In this document: piece by piece, positions 54,556 to 64,000 of the stretch | Numbering within the stretch: position 1 is the stretch's first letter | How the letters are laid out: every line of letters starts with the position of its first letter | NCBI GenBank assembly: GCA_030562215.1 | Contig: JAUPFL010000001.1 | Coordinates: 1,042,501 to 1,106,500, forward strand | From: Peribacillus frigoritolerans | GTDB taxonomy: Bacteria; Bacillota; Bacilli; Bacillales; DSM-1321 | DNA: 64,000 nt | Direction: 5' to 3' | The notes under the pieces: model-generated | What the model was told of the DNA's origin: nothing | What the model saw: only the letters and a program-made list of their open reading frames with translations | The model's database searches: none | Translations under genes and position numbers: made by a program

Positions 54556-55554
54556 TTGTTAAGAATAGGCGATATAGAAATGAAGAATCAGGTAGTGCTG
54601 GCACCGATGGCGGGAGTCTGTAACTCGGCATTCCGTTTGACCGTCAAGGAATTTGGTGCTGGTCTTGTTTGTGCGGAGATGGTCAGTGACAAGGGAATCG
54701 TTCTTAAAAATGCTAAAACGATGAATATGCTTTATATAGATGAAAGAGAAAAGCCGTTAAGTTTGCAAATCTTTGGCGGTGAAAAGAAATCTTTGGTCGA
54801 AGCTGCACAATTTGTAGATAAAAATACAACTGCTGACATCATCGATATCAACATGGGCTGCCCTGTCCCTAAAATCACTAAATGTGATGCGGGTGCGAAG
54901 TGGCTTCTCGATCCAAACAAAATTTATGAGATGGTTTCAGCGGTGGTCGATGCTGTTGAAAAGCCGGTAACGGTAAAAATGCGCATAGGCTGGGATGATG
55001 AACATGTTTTTGCGATTCAAAATGCTCAGGCTGTTGAACGCGCAGGTGGGAAAGCTGTTTCCATGCATGGCAGAACACGCGTTCAAATGTATGAAGGGAA
55101 AGCTAACTGGGATATCATCCGTGAAGTGAAGAAATCGATTAATATTCCCCTTATCGGTAACGGTGATGTGGAAACTCCACAAGATGCGGAAAGAATGCTG
55201 AAGGAAACGGGTGTTGATGGAGTCATGATCGGACGTGCAGCCCTAGGTAACCCGTGGATGATTTACCGGACTGTAAAATATCTTGAAACCGGTCAACTGA
55301 TGGATGAGCCTTCAGTTCGCGAAAAGATGGACGTTTGCGTGCTTCATATGGATCGTCTGATTGCGTTGAAAAATGAAAATGTCGCCGTTCGCGAAATGCG
55401 TAAGCATGCTTCTTGGTATTTAAAGGGTGTTAAAGGGAATGCTCAGGCCCGCAAAGGAATTAATGATTGTGAAACAAGGGAGGATGTTGTTAAGCTTCTT
55501 TATGGACTTGTTGATGAAGTTGAAGCGAAGCAACAAAATATCCAAATGGTCTGA
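54556..55554 (+). CDS. dusB: tRNA-dihydrouridine synthase (DusB family)
   Basis: FMN enzyme that reduces uridines in tRNA; B. subtilis DusB1 also forms dihydrouridine in 23S rRNA. The 332-residue TIM barrel contains LAPMAGVCNSAFRL, INMGCPVPKITKCDAG (catalytic Cys in GCPVPK) and IGNGDVETPQDA. It starts at TTG 54556, about 6 nt after ACAGGAGGTCA, and ends in a Gln-rich tail. The frame is intact. It closes the folate-dusB cluster. Confidence 0.93.
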   Translation: MLRIGDIEMKNQVVLAPMAGVCNSAFRLTVKEFGAGLVCAEMVSDKGIVLKNAKTMNMLYIDEREKPLSLQIFGGEKKSLVEAAQFVDKNTTADIIDINMGCPVPKITKCDAGAKWLLDPNKIYEMVSAVVDAVEKPVTVKMRIGWDDEHVFAIQNAQAVERAGGKAVSMHGRTRVQMYEGKANWDIIREVKKSINIPLIGNGDVETPQDAERMLKETGVDGVMIGRAALGNPWMIYRTVKYLETGQLMDEPSVREKMDVCVLHMDRLIALKNENVAVREMRKHASWYLKGVKGNAQARKGINDCETREDVVKLLYGLVDEVEAKQQNIQMV

Positions 55555-55596
55555 GTTTGACATCACCTTCCTATTTTCCTATAATACGCTTATCTT

Positions 55597-55624
55597 AAAC
55601 TGCCAGTAATCCTGGCAGTTTTTA
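55597..55624 (+). terminator. Terminator after dusB
   Basis: AAACTGCCAG and CTGGCAGTTT form a perfect stem around a short loop, followed by T. Confidence 0.9.
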
Positions 55625-55663
55625 TATGTACATAAACAATGTTTTAAGATAAAAAGCTGTTGA

Positions 55664-57240
<1,577 letters not shown>

Positions 57241-57267
57241 TATAAGCAAAAGAGTTTTGATTGCATG

Positions 57268-57341
57268 GCCGAATTCGGATGGCTGGGATCATTGGGCGTA
57301 GCTCCTGATCCTGGTAAGTCCAATTCGGTTTTTGTTTTTTA
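57268..57341 (+). terminator. Terminator after lysS
   Basis: CCGAATTCGGA..GGGATCA pairs with TGATCC..TCCAATTCGG in a long interrupted stem, followed by TTTTTG and more T. Confidence 0.75.
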
Positions 57342-57426
57342 ATTATAATTTCATATCTTTTAAAAGTTTGGATTCTAGGGTTTGAAAGAAAAACAACATT
57401 ATCTCAAAAAAACTTTATAAAAGGTA

Positions 57427-57549
57427 TTGCGCAGTTAACGTAATGGTGTTATATTTATATCTGTCGTTACGAACGAGTTGCAAACAGATTACAAACTTTT
57501 AAAAAGTTTAAAAAAAGTTGTTGACTCAGAGTAATGAAAATGTTATTAT
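57427..57549 (+). promoter_or_regulatory. Tandem rRNA operon promoters P1 and P2
   Basis: P1: TTGCGC, 17 bp, TATATT (57427-57455). P2: TTGACT, 17 bp, TATTAT (57521-57549), preceded by an A-tract resembling an UP element (57500-57518). Two promoters are typical of stand-alone Bacillus rrn operons. Confidence 0.78.
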
Positions 57550-57572
57550 AAATAAGCTGTTCCGAAAGACAT

Positions 57573-57586
57573 TGCTCTTTGAAAAC
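57573..57586 (+). promoter_or_regulatory. BoxA antitermination element, first rRNA operon
   Basis: TGCTCTTTGAAAAC matches boxA, the NusB/NusE entry site of rRNA antitermination. The same element recurs at 63382 and a related one (TGTTCCTTGAAAAC) in the 16S-23S spacer near 59314. Confidence 0.75.
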
Positions 57587-57661
57587 TGAACAAAACAAAG
57601 CGCCAACGTTAAATTTTAAGTGAGCACACACTATTAAAAAGCAAATGAGCAAGTCAAACAT

Positions 57662-59217
<1,556 letters not shown>

Positions 59218-59386
59218 ATAATTACGAGAGCGCTTTTGTTTTGTTCAGTTTTGAATGAGTAATTCATTCAAATAGGAAAGACAGTCATCACGACGTGATG
59301 GATTCTTTCTGCTTTGTTCCTTGAAAACTAGATAATAGATAGAAGGCAATTAATTTTTTCAAAGCATCTGTAAGATCTTTTTTAAC

Positions 59387-62316
<2,930 letters not shown>

Positions 62317-62381
62317 AACGCTTTTAAAAAATGAAATACCTTCTTATTATCTAGTTTTGAAGGAACAACGTTCCTGATATG

Positions 62382-62497
<116 letters not shown>

Positions 62498-62507
62498 ATT
62501 CATATAT

Positions 62508-62583
62508 GGAGGATTAGCTCAGCTGGGAGAGCATCTGCCTTACAAGCAGAGGGTCGGCGGTTCGATCCCGTCATCCTCCACCA
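62508..62583 (+). tRNA. tRNA-Val (UAC)
   Basis: Cloverleaf GGAGGATTAGCTCAGC to ATCCTCCACCA; anticodon TAC at 62541-62543; CCA encoded. First tRNA of the cluster, 10 bases after the 5S gene. Confidence 0.97.
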
Positions 62584-62594
62584 TTTTTACACTT

Positions 62595-62670
<76 letters not shown>

Positions 62671-62712
62671 TTTTCATACAAGCTTGATATAGCATATATA
62701 AATAGTTTATAT

Positions 62713-62788
62713 GAGCCATTAGCTCAGTTGGTAGAGCATCTGACTTTTAATCAGAGGGTCGAAGGTTCGAATCCTTCATGGCTCACCA
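62713..62788 (+). tRNA. tRNA-Lys (UUU)
   Basis: Cloverleaf GAGCCATTAGCTCAGT to TGGCTCACCA; anticodon TTT in CTTTTAA; CCA encoded. Confidence 0.97.
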
Positions 62789-62797
62789 TTTTATTAT

Positions 62798-62879
62798 GCG
62801 GGTGTGGCGGAATTGGCAGACGCACCAGACTTAGGATCTGGCGCCGCAAGGCGTGGGGGTTCAAGTCCCTTCACCCGCA
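62798..62879 (+). tRNA. tRNA-Leu (UAG)
   Basis: Class II tRNA with a long variable arm (GGCGCCGCAAGGCGT); starts GCGGGTGTGGCGGAA and ends TCACCCGCA. Anticodon TAG. The next bases are TGT, so CCA is not encoded, unlike its neighbours. Confidence 0.95.
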
Positions 62880-62884
62880 TGTTC

Positions 62885-62959
62885 GCGGAAGTAGTTCAGT
62901 GGTAGAATACAACCTTGCCAAGGTTGGGGTCGCGGGTTCGAATCCCGTCTTCCGCTCCA
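62885..62959 (+). tRNA. tRNA-Gly (GCC)
   Basis: Cloverleaf GCGGAAGTAGTTCAGT to CTTCCGCTCCA; anticodon GCC; CCA encoded. Only 5 bases separate it from tRNA-Leu. Confidence 0.97.
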
Positions 62960-62971
62960 CTATTTATTTAT

Positions 62972-63060
62972 GCCGGGGTGGCGGAACTGGCAGACGCACA
63001 GGACTTAAAATCCTGCGGTAGGTGACTACCGTACCGGTTCGATTCCGGTCCTCGGCACCA
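62972..63060 (+). tRNA. tRNA-Leu (UAA)
   Basis: Class II tRNA, GCCGGGGTGGCGGAACTG to CCTCGGCACCA; anticodon TAA; variable arm CGGTAGGTGACTACCG; CCA encoded. Confidence 0.97.
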
Positions 63061-63069
63061 TCTTAATAT

Positions 63070-63146
63070 GCGCCCGTAGCTCAATTGGATAGAGCATCTG
63101 ACTACGAATCAGAAGGTTGTAGGTTCGACTCCCGCCGGGCGCACCA
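63070..63146 (+). tRNA. tRNA-Arg (ACG)
   Basis: Cloverleaf GCGCCCGTAGCTCAATT to CGGGCGCACCA; anticodon ACG (A34 expected to be edited to inosine by TadA); CCA encoded. Confidence 0.97.
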
Positions 63147-63154
63147 TGTTTTTT

Positions 63155-63231
63155 CGGGAAGTAGCTCAGCTTGGTAGAGCACTTGGTTTGGGACCAAGGG
63201 GTCGCAGGTTCGAATCCTGTCTTCCCGACCA
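63155..63231 (+). tRNA. tRNA-Pro (UGG)
   Basis: Cloverleaf CGGGAAGTAGCTCAGCTT to CTTCCCGACCA; anticodon TGG; CCA encoded. Confidence 0.97.
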
Positions 63232-63239
63232 TTATTTTT

Positions 63240-63315
63240 GGGGCCTTAGCTCAGCTGGGAGAGCGCCTGCCTTGCACGCAGGAGGTCAGCGGTTCGATCC
63301 CGCTAGGCTCCACCA
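63240..63315 (+). tRNA. tRNA-Ala (UGC)
   Basis: Cloverleaf GGGGCCTTAGCTCAGC to AGGCTCCACCA; anticodon TGC; CCA encoded. Last tRNA; the order Val-Thr-Lys-Leu-Gly-Leu-Arg-Pro-Ala equals the B. subtilis trnJ cluster. Confidence 0.97.
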
Positions 63316-63321
63316 AAAAAC

Positions 63322-63350
63322 TTGACAAGCCGATTTGGCTATGTTATGAT
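63322..63350 (+). promoter_or_regulatory. Promoter of the second rRNA operon
   Basis: TTGACA, 17 bp, TATGAT, directly after tRNA-Ala. There is no terminator between the tRNA cluster and this promoter, so readthrough from the first operon may add to it. BoxA follows at 63382. Confidence 0.78.
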
Positions 63351-63470
63351 ATGAAAGTTGATTCTTTAAGAAGAGTCAAATTGCTCTTTGAAAACTGAAC
63401 AAAACAAAGCGCCAACGTTAAATTTTAAGTGAGCACACACTATCAAAAAGCAAATGAGCAAGTCAAACAT

Positions 63471-64000
<530 letters not shown>

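Overview
This window comes from a Bacillus-group genome, most likely Peribacillus (the former Bacillus simplex/frigoritolerans group). The gene order follows the origin-proximal rrn-to-rrn segment of Bacillus subtilis almost gene for gene. Spore genes (csfB, fin, spoVT, spoIIE, yabG, sspF, yabP/Q) are present, coding DNA has moderate GC, and the first variable region of the 16S rRNA resembles B. simplex relatives from memory. No database search was possible.

Layout. Positions 1-712 hold the 3' end of a 23S gene and a 5S gene. Next comes the csfB, yaaO, tmk, darA, yaaR, holB, ricT, yabA, trmN6, yazA, rsmI block, followed by abrB on the opposite strand. Then follow metS, tatD, yabE, rnmV, ksgA, yabG, veg, sspF, ispE, purR, ridA, spoVG, glmU and prs. 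A four-gene alkanesulfonate module (ssuA-ssuD-ssuC-ssuB, 23.6-27.5 kb) is inserted before ctc, pth, fin, mfd, spoVT, the yabM-yabN-rqcP-yabP-yabQ-divIC run and yabR. Two minus-strand tRNA genes (Glu, Met) come next, then spoIIE, yabS, yabT, tilS, hpt, ftsH, coaX, hslO, a PrsA-like foldase, cysK, the folate genes folP-folB-folK, yazB, dusB and lysS. The window ends with a complete 16S-23S-5S operon, a nine-tRNA cluster (Val-Thr-Lys-Leu-Gly-Leu-Arg-Pro-Ala) and the 5' part of another 16S gene. The genes serve translation and tRNA maturation, replication and repair, envelope and nucleotide precursors, folate and cysteine synthesis, and sporulation control.

The strongest anomaly is technical. About 27 of roughly 58 protein genes, nearly all essential or highly conserved, are interrupted by one to four small indels. 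Most are single-base losses in A, T, G or C runs, and restoring them gives the length expected for the family. A base is also missing from the universally conserved ACGGGAGGCAGCAG segment of the second 16S copy. I therefore treat these genes as functional genes in a sequence with homopolymer errors, and give coordinates for the whole repaired gene.

Biological points of interest are the ssu insertion with a possible attenuator leader, the absence of pabB-pabA-pabC between cysK and folP, the absence of xpaC-yaaN, several readable promoters for specific sigma factors (sigma-H at spoVG, sigma-G-like at spoVT, sigma-K at yabG, sigma-B-like at ctc, Spo0A-type at spoIIE), a probable PurR operator at purR, and an unexplained 0.5-kb gap before glmU. 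I found no clear novel multi-gene system, CRISPR array, prophage or insertion sequence.
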